Source: Cryptomeria japonica
Lineage: Eukaryota > Streptophyta > Pinopsida > Cupressales > Cupressaceae
Direction of reading: 5' to 3'
Assembly: GCF_030272615.1 (NCBI RefSeq)
Contig: NC_081414.1
Location: 4,093,501-4,157,500, forward strand
Length of the DNA: 64,000 nt
Each line of letters opens with the position of its first letter. Positions within the stretch are counted from its first letter, which is position 1. The translations under genes and the position numbers were made by a program. Under the pieces are notes generated by a model that made no database searches, was not told the DNA's origin, and worked only from the letters and a program-made list of their open reading frames with translations. Of this stretch, positions 34,842-46,665 are shown in pieces.

Positions 34842-36185
34842 TGGAGAAAATCAATATGCCTCTACTTACCACTTATAATTTTCTCGAGTGAAAGTCTCGC
34901 ATTGAGACCACTCTTAAGAAGTTGGGGTTATATCGAGTCACCAAGGGTAAAGAACTCGAACCTACAAGTGTTGCAGAAAAGATGAAATGGTTCAACATAT
35001 GTGATGAGGCCTTTGGCACTCTTTTCATGAGTATCTCTCCTGATCTCTTGTTTCATATTGAGTCTTGCAATACACCACAGGAAGTTTGGGCACAACTTGA
35101 GCTTCTATTTGGGAAGTAGGACACACTCAGGAGTTATCAGTTAGAGAATGAGTTGATGTCTTAATCCTTCTGATTTTGACATGATCCAGGACCTCTTCAC
35201 AAAACTTAAGTCCTTGAGGCTTCAGCTAAAGCGGTCAGGGATTGAGAAGAAAGATGATCAGTTAATCCTTTCTATTATTGCAAAGCTTGGTCCAAATTAT
35301 TATGTCTTTGTTTTTGCCTTCTATGCTATAAAAGATGCTATGGGCTCCAACTACACCATGCCTTCTCTTGATGAGTTTTTCATTCAACTCATGCAAGAAC
35401 AGTCCAAGTTGATTCAGATGGGTACATTGAAGCCTTCAAAAGCTTCAGCTCTTCTTACTACACCAACTCAGACGGACATGAAGGTTTCATCTAGCAAAGG
35501 TAAGAAACAGAATTTGAAGACCACAAGGCAAGGAAAGGATTCCACTTCACAGAACACCTCCGGTTCACCTTCTCCTAAGGGAGAATCGTCGAAGAGAGAA
35601 AGACCTATTTGTTCTTATTGTAAAAAGGAAGGGCAAAATGAGACATATTGTCATCAGAAGAAGTTTGATGGATATGAGAAACAGATTTCAGATTTGACTG
35701 CTCTTCTTGCAGAGAGTTATATTCCTTCTTCTTCTTCTGGCAAGTCTTCTTCTTCTCCTTCATTCCAGACAGATGGACCATCCAATGGAAAGGGTCATGC
35801 ATTATGTGCAACCACTTGTTCACCCTCTTCTTGATGGCTACTGGATTTAGGTGTTTCACACCATATGGAATCTTCTCAAAATATTTTCTCATCTTTTTAG
35901 GCTTCTCCTACACCACACATCATGATCAGCAACAACACTGTCATGACGGTATGTGGGAAGGGTTCTATCGACATTGATGACAGTACTTTCAATGATGTAC
36001 TTTGTGTATCATCTTTGTATCCTAACCTTCTCTTTATTTATCATATTGCTCACAGTGGGACAGGGAAGACAGTTGAGTTCACATGAGATTCAATGCACAT
36101 CAGAGATAGCGAGACTGGAGACATTGTTGCTATAGGGACAGTTGATCATTCTTCCCAATTGTACTACTTTCTCATTTTGGTCCAT
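34842..36185 (+). pseudogene. Copia gag and truncated protease of gag-only element
   Basis: Starts MEKINMPLLTTYNFLE at about 34842. Readable pieces include 34922-35119 (FNICDEAFGTLFMSISPDLL) and 35181-35834 (DDQLILSIIAKLGPNYY, MPSLDEFFIQLMQEQSKL), a UBN2-type gag. The zinc knuckle reads CSYCKKEGQNETYC, so the His is replaced by Gln. The protease site reads LLDLGVSHHM, with Leu where Ser is usual. Homology to Copia pol fades after about 36180, and 36194-36691 is a Ser/Pro-rich open stretch without a recognised domain. Several stops and one frameshift near 35160 are visible. Confidence 0.85.
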
Positions 36186-36734
36186 CTTCTCCATTGTCTG
36201 AGAATTCCTCTCTTTTTTCAAGAGAGCATGTTGAGGTGAAGTCAGGTCACTTGAGCTTATGTGTTGTTCCTGAGACTAGTGTTGTGACTTCTACACCTCC
36301 ACCTCCTATTGAGTTTGCATTTGTTCAGCAGGATTCCTCTTCAGCACCGCCAGACATTGTAGCTCCATGCATTGAGCCCACTACTGCAGTTGTTGAGGAC
36401 ATATCAGAGGATGTTCATTCCCTCTCAAATGACAGATTCAGTACATCTATTATCCCACCATCATTGGATCTTCCTTTACATGATCATCATGCATTCTCCT
36501 TTGATAAGCATTCAGACCTTCTAGTTTTGCCTTACATACAGGTTTTTCCTCTTCTTTGTTTGTTAACTTTGTTTCTTCCACGTTGGTTTGATCATCAGCA
36601 CAAGGGTTCTATCATTCTGGGGGAGCTTTGGAGCTTCAATCCTCTCTCATGGGAGGTTAGTAGTACATATGTTCTTGAGAGAGTCTCTTGAGACATTGAT
36701 TTTGTACTTTCTTTTGTGTTTCTCTTTTAGAGAG

Positions 36735-36899
36735 GAGTTTTATTCCCATTGGGTTTTCTCCTTTACTCCGTTTCTGAGAAACTTGCATGTTTGTTCATGG
36801 GTACCTCATCAGGCTTTAGGACTGGACTCATCTTGCATACATCTTTGCATGTTTTTTCCTACTTCTTTGCCTCTCTCTCAGTTGTGCATTTAGGGGGGG
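36735..36899 (+). other. 3' UTR motif and PPT of gag-only Copia
   Basis: GAGTTTTATTCCCATTGGG and TTTTCTC (36735-36760), then CATGGGTACCTCATCAGG, then the purine tract TTAGGGGGGG to 36899. The same order is found at 17503-17674 and 24802-24975. Confidence 0.85.
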
Positions 36900-37399
36900 T
36901 GTTGGAATAAATAATTCATATATTAATTATTCACTTCATTATATTAATTCACTAAATAATCAATGCCTTAATTGGTAATTAAATATTGGCATTTATTAGT
37001 TAGTTGATTAATTAATTATGAATAATTAATCAATATTTTTCTCTATGCATGATGCAAACTAGGAAAAGAAAATTATGTTTAGAATTTCAAGAGTTTCATG
37101 CATTAATTAGTCTAATATGTTTTTTGTGCATACATGACCGATTCATGCATTCTATTTTAACTCTCAGTCTATCTTATAGACTCCACCATTTAGGGTTTCT
37201 ATCTGTAGAGTTGGATTTCTTTATAAGGATGTCATATCCTTCATTGTAACTCAAGCAATAAGCAATTTCAAAGCAATACATTCAATTATTGTTAATTGTC
37301 TTCAATTCTCTTTGTTGTTCAATTTTCTCTTATTGTGTGACATGTATTCTTGCAGAAGATAACAGGGCTTGTGGGATTCGCGTTTCACGAATTCTAACA
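36900..37399 (+). repeat. 3' LTR of gag-only Copia
   Basis: Starts TGTTGGAATAAATAATTC, ends CACGAATTCTAACA, and is followed by the TSD AGAAA. Confidence 0.93.
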
Positions 37400-38040
37400 A
37401 GAAATACATGTGGTAGTCCACGCAAAAGATCTAACAAAGACAGGAAGGCAGACGATGTTGGCTTGAGACAAACCTGAGACAAGTTGTTTAGAGGCGTTGG
37501 TTTTTGGTTTTTTTGAGTTTTTGTTGCTAGCAATCATGGGGACAAAGCAACAAAGAGGGCCCAAGGTTTTTAGAAGCAAGCATAAGAACCCAGAAAGGTT
37601 AAAAATTTTGTGGGTCCAACAATATAGGCAAAGATTCAAAAGTGGTGGCTTTAGAAGGCCACAAACAATAGAGTTTTGAGCAGATATTTGAGGGAGATTC
37701 GAAGCGATTTTACAAAGACTAGCAAAGGGCTTCAGTCTCAAAAGATCTGAAGGTTTCTTGTTGGCCAAACGGAGTGGGCTCTAGCAAGGCATAACAAAGA
37801 TTTGGTGGACCTCAAGATAGTGCGTAAGGGCATTGCAGGTAAGTTCCCGAAATATCTTCTCTCTAGTGGTGGATTTTGTCAGTATTTGGTTTTGTTTATA
37901 TGTATTTTATTCAAATCATTTCAAACTCTGGCAACCACAACACAAAATAAACCTGATAATAATAAACAAACTTTGGCAACTATGGGGTGTGGGTTTTACA
38001 ATGGTAATTCTAAACCCAAAAATATCAAAGTTCAAACAAT

Positions 38041-39500
38041 ATGGTGGATAACATCACAGGGCAAGAGGTGGATCTACTTATAGACTTCTTAGAATACAAA
38101 GAGGATGAGCACATTGCCTCATTAAAAGAACTTGAAGAAAGATGCAAGAGGAGGATTGGAAAGGAACATGAAAATGTGTCTCAAATAGGCAGGTTGACAC
38201 TGTATACCAAAAGTTTATTAGCAAGGAGTCTAGAATCTCATGCCTATATACAAGACAAAGTTCCAAATGTAAGAGAAAGACTTACATTTGTTAATGCCAA
38301 GCAATATAAGAGAATTTTACAGAGAAGTCAAGCCAAAATAGCCAAAAGGTTAAGGTGGTTAGAGTACACTAAATTTATCACTATACTGCCAAGGCTAGTA
38401 AGCTTCAACCAAACAATAGTTATTCATAACGTGCAAAAAAGCAAGTAAAGACAAAGATGGAAATGCAAGTGGATTATGATAATCTTAAAAATCAAGCTGA
38501 AGAAGTATGCCAACAAGATCATCAACTCAAACGCATTGAGGAGTGAAGTAGAAAAAGGTAGAAACAAGAGAGGAGATGAAAGTTGAAAGCAAGTTGGACC
38601 AATACAACCCTAATTCAACTCCTCCAACTTGGTCCTCAAATCTATACGTTAAGTAATTAATGGGTTTAAAGAGGAGACTTGAAGGTCTAGAAGCATCGAA
38701 ATGGTTGAAGTATAACAAATGGCAAGAGATCATGGACAACAATCATTAAATAACTCAAGAAAACAAGTTCCTTAAAGAGGAAATTGTCAAATTGTAAGCC
38801 AATTTGAAAACACGGCAGCAAGAAATCCTAGGCATGAAGGAGGAACTAAAACAAATTAAAAATAGAAATTTTCCTTAAGGAACATAGGAAAGAGACACTT
38901 CACATCTACAAAATCTCCAATCAACAATAGCAAACATAGAGATCAAAGAAGCTAAACTAAAGAAGCAACTACAATAGGCAAAATTGTGGGCACAAGTAAC
39001 GAAGGGGTCAAGAGAGAGTCAAAAGAAACTCGTAGAGAAGTAGATTAAAGTGCAATTAGGGGAAGAAAGACATCGGAAGGATAGGGTAGCAAATATAATA
39101 TAATAAAAGGTTTGAAGGGTTAAGGAGAAGGTGAGCATACTGATAGGTTAATAACAGACTTTCTAGTAGACAAGTTGGAGTGGATAGGGCATATTCATCA
39201 AGCAAGCAGAATTGGTAAAGTGTGACAAGATTGCATAAATAGAAATGTAAGGGTAACATTGAAAAGCATTGAGGACAAGAACAAAATTTAGAAGAATAAA
39301 AGGTTTCTCAAAGGTACACGATTCTTTATAGATGAGGATTTAACCCCTTTAAAATTAAAAGAGAGAAAGAAGGAATGGGGAAAAGTACTAGCAGCAAGAA
39401 ATGCAGTTAATGAAGCATGGATGTATAAGGAGAAAGCCTAGTTCAACAAAAAAATAGTACATAGCAAATGGGAAGGTGGGGCCTCCTGGACACACCTCTC
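38041..39500 (+). pseudogene. LINE ORF1-like coiled-coil region
   Basis: 38041-38448 encodes a Lys/Glu-rich protein beginning MVDNITGQEVDLLIDFLEYK. 38450-38880 continues with heavily interrupted coiled-coil sequence. Around 39240-39420 an FLKGTRFFIDEDLTPLKLKE segment resembles the C-terminal part of LINE ORF1 proteins, which bind element RNA (family knowledge). Many stops. Confidence 0.55.
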
Positions 39501-39501
39501 A

Positions 39502-40390
39502 ATGGTAAGATGGAATTGTACATGTTACACTTGGAGGATAGGGCTTGGTTTAGGGCCCATAGCAAAGGGGATGAACGTGATTGTTCTCCTTGAGATACAC
39601 GAGCATGAAGGATGTAAGGTTCCGAATTTTAAGGGATACATGAAGATATCAGTATGGAATGAACTAATTGAAAGTGGAAAGGGCCATGGAGGAGTAACAA
39701 TCTTAGTAAGAGAATCTTGGGAAAGAATTATACATGTGCAAAAGGAAAACTCAAATAAGCAGTACATATGGATGAAAATAAATGTTGAAAAGCTCATAAT
39801 CTATCTCGCAACATGCCACTTTGCTCCTCATGGTTCAAAATTCTATAAGAAGAAGAAATTAGACAAAGAGGACCCTTATGCAATCTTGAAAAAAGATATA
39901 TTACCATGCAACCACAAAGGTGAAATCATCTTAATTGGAGACTTTAATGCTAGAACGGCCAATAACTAGCTTCTTTGCCTTAGTAATCAAGAGGGAATAG
40001 GAGACGATCCTTTATGGTTAGAGGAATAATGGAGCCAAAAATGGGAAAGAGTGTCTCAAGATGAAAAAGGAGCTATCATACATTATGGAGCAAATTTTAT
40101 TAGGACTTTTCAACTTATATGATCTGATTATATGCAATGGTTTTAAAGGCTTGGCCAAGCTCAAAGAACATTACATGTCATAACTACAATGATCAAAGTG
40201 TGGTAGATTATGTTATAAGCTCAAAGAAACTTGTGGCAAGTTTAATAGATATAGAGGTGAAGGTTTGTCCCATAGAGATGAAATCAGATCACAACTCAAT
40301 ATATGTAAAGTTTAGCATGCAAAAAGATAATCAACACCAAAAGAAGATGCAACAAATAAAAAAGAAAGAGGTCACTCAAGACACATGAAA
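39502..40390 (+). pseudogene. LINE apurinic-type endonuclease domain
   Basis: The open piece 39502-39969 has GKGHGGVTILVRE, LIIYLATCHFAPHGSKFY and EIILIGDFNART, and the downstream piece 40137-40388 (another frame) has SVVDYVISSKK and MKSDHNSIYV. GDFNAR and SDH are catalytic motifs of APE-type LINE endonucleases (family knowledge), which nick the target. A stop and a frameshift separate the two. Confidence 0.8.
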
Positions 40391-40410
40391 ACCAAGAAAT
40401 ATTTTGAACA

Positions 40411-41850
40411 ATGCTCAAAACACAACTACATGAAGTGGAAGCCAATGAGCTAGTCAATTCAAACAAGGAAACAATATGCAACGTCAAGTCGGCCTCTATA
40501 ATCCTATGGGCTCTCAACTCATGCAAAAGGTCTAGACCTAAAAGGAGCAACAAGAATAGCTTCCCCACAAACACATGGTATGATGAAGATTACAAGGTAG
40601 CAAAGAAAATGGCCAAAATATGGGATAATAATAAGGAATATACAAAGGTAGTAAGAATGAAAAAAGAGGATTACATGCAATCAAGAAGAAAAGAATTGAT
40701 TTCACTTGAGAGGCACAACCCAAGAGGCTTTTGGAAAGAGTTGCAATAAAGAGACAATCAAAAAAAATACTATCATAGACCTTCAATGGCTAGAATATGC
40801 AAAGCAACTATATGAGAGAGCTCAAGATAAAGATACCCCTTCGATAATCAATTTAAGAACTAAACACGTCTCTTCCAACAATATTAATGAAAGAATTAGA
40901 AAGCTTGCAATGGGTAAAGCTCAAGATGTAGATGGCCTACAAGCAAAACACTTAAGATGGGGCTTGGAGATCCTCACATCTCACATCAAAAGAATGTTCA
41001 ATGGCATCATTTAAAATGTGTTCGACAAATTGGACAACTAGTGTTGTCATCCCCTTGCTCAAGAGTGGTGACATCAATAATCCCTCAAATTATCGCACTA
41101 TAATGATCAATCCTCATTTTGGTAAACTTTTTGGGAGCATGATAGAAAGACGAACCATTTGAGCTCAAAAAGAGGGAAAGAGAGCGCAAGGGCAAGCGGG
41201 CTTTACGCCAAAGCATTCTACCATCGATCATTGCATTACACTCAAACACTTGATTGAAAAGGAATGGGACAAATAAGAAGGGGACTTGTTTTGTTGCCTC
41301 ACTGATTTCAAGAAAGCTTTTAAAACACGGTACCTAGAAGCAAATTGTGGAGTAGAATGAAAGAATTGAAAATTCCATAACAATATAGATTTGTTGTTCA
41401 TAGATTGTATGACCAAGTCTGGGCTAAGATACGAACCAAACATGGATTATCAAAATGCTTCAGAAGAGACATTGGGGTCAAGCAAGGCTACCCATTATCT
41501 GCTACTCTATTTGGGACATACATTGACAAGTTAGGGAAATGGATAGACAAGTTTATTGGTGGGAGAGTTCATTTGACCATTTATGTAATAAAGTTGCTTT
41601 TATATGTTGATGATCTTATTTTAATGACATAAACAGCATAAGATTTGAAATAAAACTTGAAGGCTCTAGAACATTTTTGCCATGAGGTGGGGATGCAAGT
41701 GGACACTAGAAAAACCAAGATCATGATCTTTACCTTGAAGAGAAAAAAGGTTCATAGAGAATTTGTTTTTGAGGGCAACCTCTTACAAATAGTCAATGAA
41801 TATAAGTACCTTGACCTATACTTCCACAATAAACTTAGCTAGGAAACATG
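40411..41850 (+). pseudogene. LINE reverse transcriptase domain
   Basis: Pieces: 40706-41014 with IRKLAMGKAQDVDGLQAKHL (start of the RT domain), 41015-41400 heavily broken, 41405-41632 with GVKQGYPLSATLFGTYIDKL and the catalytic LLLYVDDLIL, and 41657-41842 with ALEHFCHEVGMQVDTRKTK. Motif order and spacing fit LINE RT. Stops and frameshifts throughout. Confidence 0.85.
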
Positions 41851-42529
41851 TAGAGCAAAATGTATTCAAGTGGGATGGAAAGCCTTATACTCACTGCAAA
41901 ATAGATGTAAAAGAGTTGAACTATGGGACTGAAAAACTAAGAAAACTCTTTTTAGATTTCTTGTGGTTCCAATGGTACTATACGAATGTGAGGTATGGTG
42001 CAGCAACACTTCAGCAAGGAAATGGAGACAAATAGAGAGATTACAAAAACATTTAATTACAAATAGCCTCAAGATTAAATCATCTATCGCATACAAGATT
42101 TCCTAGCGGAAGCGGTGGCTTTTCCTGTTGAGGTATCGGATATATTCTGGTTGCTAAGTTATCTAAGAAGATTAAAAAACATGGAGATACATTACTAGCC
42201 AAAAATGGTAGCAGGAGAGAAACTAGATAGAAGGGAGAGCACATGAATGAAAGAAAACATTAAATGAATGAATAAGTGGGATATTAACATAAAAGATTGT
42301 TTGAATAACAATGGAGAAATAAAAAAGTTTGTACAAGAAAAAATTCAAAGAGAACATGTAGATAGGTCAAATAGGAAGGAAAAAGGAATACTATATCAAA
42401 CATTTCAATCCCACACATGACCATACACAAAAGAACTACATAGCAATGGAAACAAAATGGAACGCAAAAATGTTAATTGCTCAAATAAGAACCAACAAAC
42501 ATCAACTTTGATATGAAATAAAAAGATGG

Positions 42530-42776
42530 ATGATACCTAAAGAGGAATGGGAAAATAGAAGATGTAAATATTGCACTCAAGGGGTTGTGGAGACAGAGTG
42601 GCATTACATCATGGGCTATCCAGCCTACAATGATACTTGGATCAACTATGCTAAAACATTAAATGTAAATGCCTTGAGTAACCTATTTGATGAAGAAAAG
42701 ATAACAAGAGTTACAAGTTTCTTAATCAAGACACACAGCAGAAGATCCAAGATGTACAAGGAAGCAGAGATTTAGC
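42530..42776 (+). pseudogene. LINE C-terminal Cys/His region
   Basis: CKYCTQGVVETEWHYIMGYP matches the zinc-finger-like tail found after LINE RT. The last Cys of the usual C-x2-C ... H-x3-C pattern is Tyr here. The region ends at TAG 42774, about 95 bp before the microsatellite tail. Confidence 0.65.
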
Positions 42777-42882
42777 AGTCACAGTGTTTTGTTTGTGCTT
42801 TGCATGCTTCCTTTGCTAGCTATCCGTGGGTCCCATAAGTTGTTTGGCCTCGTGGGCATTTTAAAAACATTCATTCATTCAT

Positions 42883-45608
42883 ACCTCATAAGCAAACGTC
42901 AAATATTTCAAACAATAGCCAGTACAAATATTTTTGTGATTCTTAATTCTAATTTTTAAAAGTTTGCAGATCAAATTTAATGCACAATTATTTTAGAGTA
43001 CAAAGCTAGCACCCTGGTGGGTGATGACGAACACCTTGCTAAAAAGGTGGCAATTTACAAAACAATTATTCATATTTGTATTATTTAGGTTTCAGCGCCT
43101 TTCAATGAAATAGTTTTGGGCAAAAAATTCTTACACAATGGTTTGCTTGCTTGATTGGCTGGAGGTAGGCGCCTAAGGGCCCTTAAAGACAGAAGGTCCA
43201 GAGATGAAATTCAACATAGAGGTTATTGTTGTTGGCTTATTGCAGATACAATGATGAAACACTCTGATAAGGCAAACCATTCTGCATCATCAAATGGCCT
43301 TCTTGGGTGACATTATGTACCAACGTTTGAAGATGGTTTTCCTAGCTCCAAATGGGTTGATGCTGGCTGCCGTCAAGATGGTTCTCAGGGCGGAGTTAAT
43401 GTTTGTTGCTGGGCATTACAAAGTCAGCATGGACATTGCTTCCTGGTTTGTAGCATCTTTGCTTGATCTGGGAGAGCCAAAAGAGGTGGAAATGGTGTGC
43501 ATGCATAATGGTGTACAAGGACTTTCTGTGATGGCTTGATGATGTAATTGTGGCAGCCAGGCTGGGCATTGGCATTCCTGGGCCAAGCGACATTCCCACG
43601 TTTTTGGACTCCAGTGCAGATGTGATATGGCACACTTTCCTGGCCAACTTTCACATGATCACTCTGGCTCAACATCAAATCAGGGCCGAGCTGAGTTGCA
43701 CCTTCCTCAAGAGAGTTACGAACTCGATGCCCATTCGTGATGTTGAATGGATGCACGAACTCATTGGTATTGTCCATGGAGATGATAATACCTGAACAGA
43801 GAATGCAGCAGGGTTAAAAGATTTTGTATGATCAAAAGATATGCTCATGCATAATGTATTATTCTGGTTATAAAAGTTGATAGATGATAGGACCTATTTG
43901 GGTTGAAAATCCTCAGGCTTAGAATGGCCTGCATTATGTGATGGGAATACTTGGATGTAATTTTGTTTTTGATCAATATATTTTCAGCAGCATCATGCTG
44001 CAGATTACAGATCAAATAAATGGCTAGCATCCTCGTGGTGGTGAAATTCACCTGAATGATTATTTTAAGCCATAAACACACTCTAACTACATGGATGGCA
44101 ATTCCTGTACAGACTGTAGTGAAGGCAATGCGACAGATATATGATTCCATCAGGAATGTATTTTTGTCTGAATGTTAATGTAAGAGTTTACTACCATGTA
44201 GAGAACATGCTGCATAACAAATATAATTCCATATTCAATTCGAAGATGGAAAAGAAGAATCCCTCAAATTTTTTCTCAAAAAGAAAAATTATGATTTAAC
44301 ATTCAATTCTGAGGCTGACAAAGAATTGGTTCTCAAAAGACGAATGTCTTTCACTTTTGTACATAATTTAGACAAAATTTAACAGACTTCTAGGTCAATA
44401 AAGGCTGCATGACCAATAAATGCCAACTTCCACAAGGGGACCATGCTGCTGCCATCTTTCTACATCACAGTTTTGTAGTAATCTATATGTACTGTTAAGG
44501 TAATTTATATCCAGATGACAGGATGCAATAGCAGATGATAAAGACCCTGATGAACTCCATGAACCAATAAAATAGCACTATATAGATGTAATTACTCTCA
44601 ATTTTCATTTGATAGAAGATGAGAAATCAATGCAGTTGTTTCTAGGATAACTGTATAAGTAATTATTGTAGTTAAAACCCAAGATATTTGATCTTGTTAG
44701 GCACAGCAACAGTGACAGAATCATTGAAGTGATCGATACATGCATAAACAAAAGTCTTCTAACCCAGAATTACAGCATAAAGCTACAATATGAGTTAAAC
44801 ATAATGCACCCCATCAGGTAGTTATAACTCAAGTTATTGATCTTGCTAGGCAATGTAACAGTGATGATTCTACCATCAGTAACATGGTAGGCCTTCTAAC
44901 CCAGAATGTACACCTTTACATCATAAAGCCACATTGTACTCATATATAATGCCCACCATCACACAAAACATAGATTGACATGGTTATAGGGGAAAGCAGG
45001 TGGTTTGAAAGTTAACTAGCTGTTACAGGAAAACCTATGTCACTTGATCTCAAACGGAGCATGCTCATCTGTGCATTACAATGTGTTAGATTGGAAAAGA
45101 AACCTAATCTTCAGGCTTCCAAATAACAAGGATAAAGGTGTGCTTCCTATACATTCCCAATGGCAGAGTCCTACCACTATAGATTTATCTCCTAATTATA
45201 TGATCAGTTTTGAAATGCCACGTTTATAAGTACAGTAATCAAACAGATAACAAGAGCACCCTATAGGAATGAAAGTAGTATTATTACAAACAACTTTTGT
45301 TACAGAAAATCATTTTGCAATCTAATACTACAGATTGATGATACCAATTCACAAAACCTGCTCATCTAGATAGTTTCATTAGAGAGAAACAATTTGTACA
45401 ATGGATGCAGCTCCAACAGGTATGGTGAGTTTTAAGCCAGCACCAAGAAGAGGAAAATTATCTGATTTTCTGGTATTTGTTATGGCAAGAAATCAGAGAC
45501 CTAGAACCCAAAGTTTGCAACCTGTGTAGAACAAAATTGCGCTTCTTGTTTTTTTGTTCACTAGTGCTCCATGAACAGCATAGCATTTCTCACAATACAG
45601 CATCCCAA
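42883..45608. other. Intergenic sequence, no supported gene
   Basis: Base composition is closer to gene space than the flanking elements. Overlapping open stretches at 43294-43539 and 43550-43795 (plus) and 43424-43777 (minus) have no recognised content. It may include downstream sequence of the minus-strand TRB-like gene. Confidence 0.4.
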
Positions 45609-46324
45609 TCATCTCCAGCTTCTAGCAGCTGTACACAGCATAATAAGCAGAAATATAATTCAGTGCATGTCTCAAAATTAAAATATTCAATACAACTTGT
45701 TTACTGAACTTTAGATATTATATTGTTGCCAGCTATTGTTAAGGATGCATATGTGAAAACTATTACTTACAATTTTTAGAATTTCTGAGATTCATCATTG
45801 CTGCTTCTGCAAAAGCCTGAGCAGCTTCTGCATCAGCCTCCGCAGCATCAGCTTCCCTTCCTGCTTCTTCTGCTTCAGTCATAAGTAGTTCAGCATCAGC
45901 CACTGCCTCAGCAGCAAATTTAGCAGACTCCTCGGCACTCATCATTGTCATCTTTGACAGTTCAGCCTCAATTTCAAATTTTGTTGGGAGTCGTATTTCT
46001 TCTCTGAGTCTCTTAAAGGGGTTTTTGTAAGGGCTTGGGATGTGTTTCCCCTCAAGCTCTTCTTGTAGCAAATGGGTAATTTTTGTTCCTTTTTCTCCAT
46101 GGAGAAAACTTCTATTGAGCATATAATTTTGTCCCATCTGCAGTAAATCAAAAGAAGATGATGAAAATGGATCAGTACATATCTTGATAATATCATCTTT
46201 AAGTACTACAAGTCTACAACAACCATTTGCAAATGCTTACCTTCACCAGCTTACCACAGGCTGTTAACAAGTTCAGCTTGGAAGACAACATTTTTTTCAA
46301 GTTTGGCATTGGGAAGTTATTGTC
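45609..46324 (-). CDS. 3' exons of a telomere-repeat-binding (TRB / single-Myb-histone) protein gene
   Basis: Three exons on the minus strand with consistent splice sites. Exon A 46324-46241 (acceptor AAACAG, donor GTAAGC) encodes 28 residues with PMPNLKKMLSSKLNLLTACG, matching the linker-histone H15 domain of TRB proteins. Exon B 46137-45771 (acceptor ACTGCAG, donor GTAAGT) opens with MGQNYMLNRS, finishing H15, then a basic linker and an Ala/Glu-rich coiled coil (AAEAVADAELLMTEAEEAGR, AEADAEAAQAFAEAAMMNLR) typical of the family C-terminus. A short last exon 45628-45609 (acceptor TGTACAG) ends SARSWR and TGA. Phases agree across all joins and no stop occurs. TRB proteins bind telomeric and promoter telobox DNA in the nucleus (family knowledge). 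The N-terminal Myb exons were not found; a solo LTR lies upstream. Confidence 0.8.
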
Positions 46325-46665
46325 CTGTTTGAAGACAATAAATTCAACATTTACTCTAAATCACTAAATTAATATGAATTCTACATTATTCACAAAAACA
46401 GTAAGAAATGAACCTTCTACAACTTACAATAAAGCCTCAAAATAATAACATTTCCCCTTGCATAAATTTTCTTCTATATAAATTTGCTTCTACAAGGACT
46501 AAAGCTAAACACATACAGAGAAACCACTATTACAGTCATCAAGTTAAACCTGTGGCTGAACTTTTAAAGCACAATTATTAATTGTCAGTTGAGAGTGATT
46601 TTTTGAACTTGAGCTTGAACTGGATCCTACACTCGAAATTCTGTAGATTGCTCACAATGTGATTT
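46325..46665 (-). other. Intron sequence upstream of the TRB-like H15 exon
   Basis: No open frame. By position it should be intron leading to undetected upstream exons. Confidence 0.4.

Larger units (their letters stand above)
33182..37399 (+). mobile_element. Gag-only Copia derivative (TR-GAG-like), 4218 bp, TSD AGAAA
   Basis: The LTRs are 33182-33673 and 36900-37399. A perfect AGAAA duplication lies at 33177-33181 and 37400-37404. The interior has gag and the start of protease but no integrase, RT or RNase H. Leader, gag and 3' UTR resemble the complete Copia at 11837. The LTRs differ by several percent with indels, so it is older than that element. Confidence 0.95.
37405..42882 (+). mobile_element. 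Non-LTR retrotransposon (LINE), degraded
   Basis: Order on the plus strand: coiled-coil ORF1-like region, endonuclease, reverse transcriptase, C-terminal Cys/His region, then a CATT microsatellite tail (42868-42882). Short tandem tails of this kind are typical of RTE-clade LINEs (family knowledge), but I do not assign the clade. The 5' end is not defined and no TSD was found. The gag-only Copia at 33182 may lie inside its 5' part. Confidence 0.8.

Noticed and set aside
43294..43795. Two adjacent plus-strand open stretches and one overlapping minus-strand stretch
   Set aside because: No recognisable domain, different frames, no clear splice sites; kept only as intergenic sequence.
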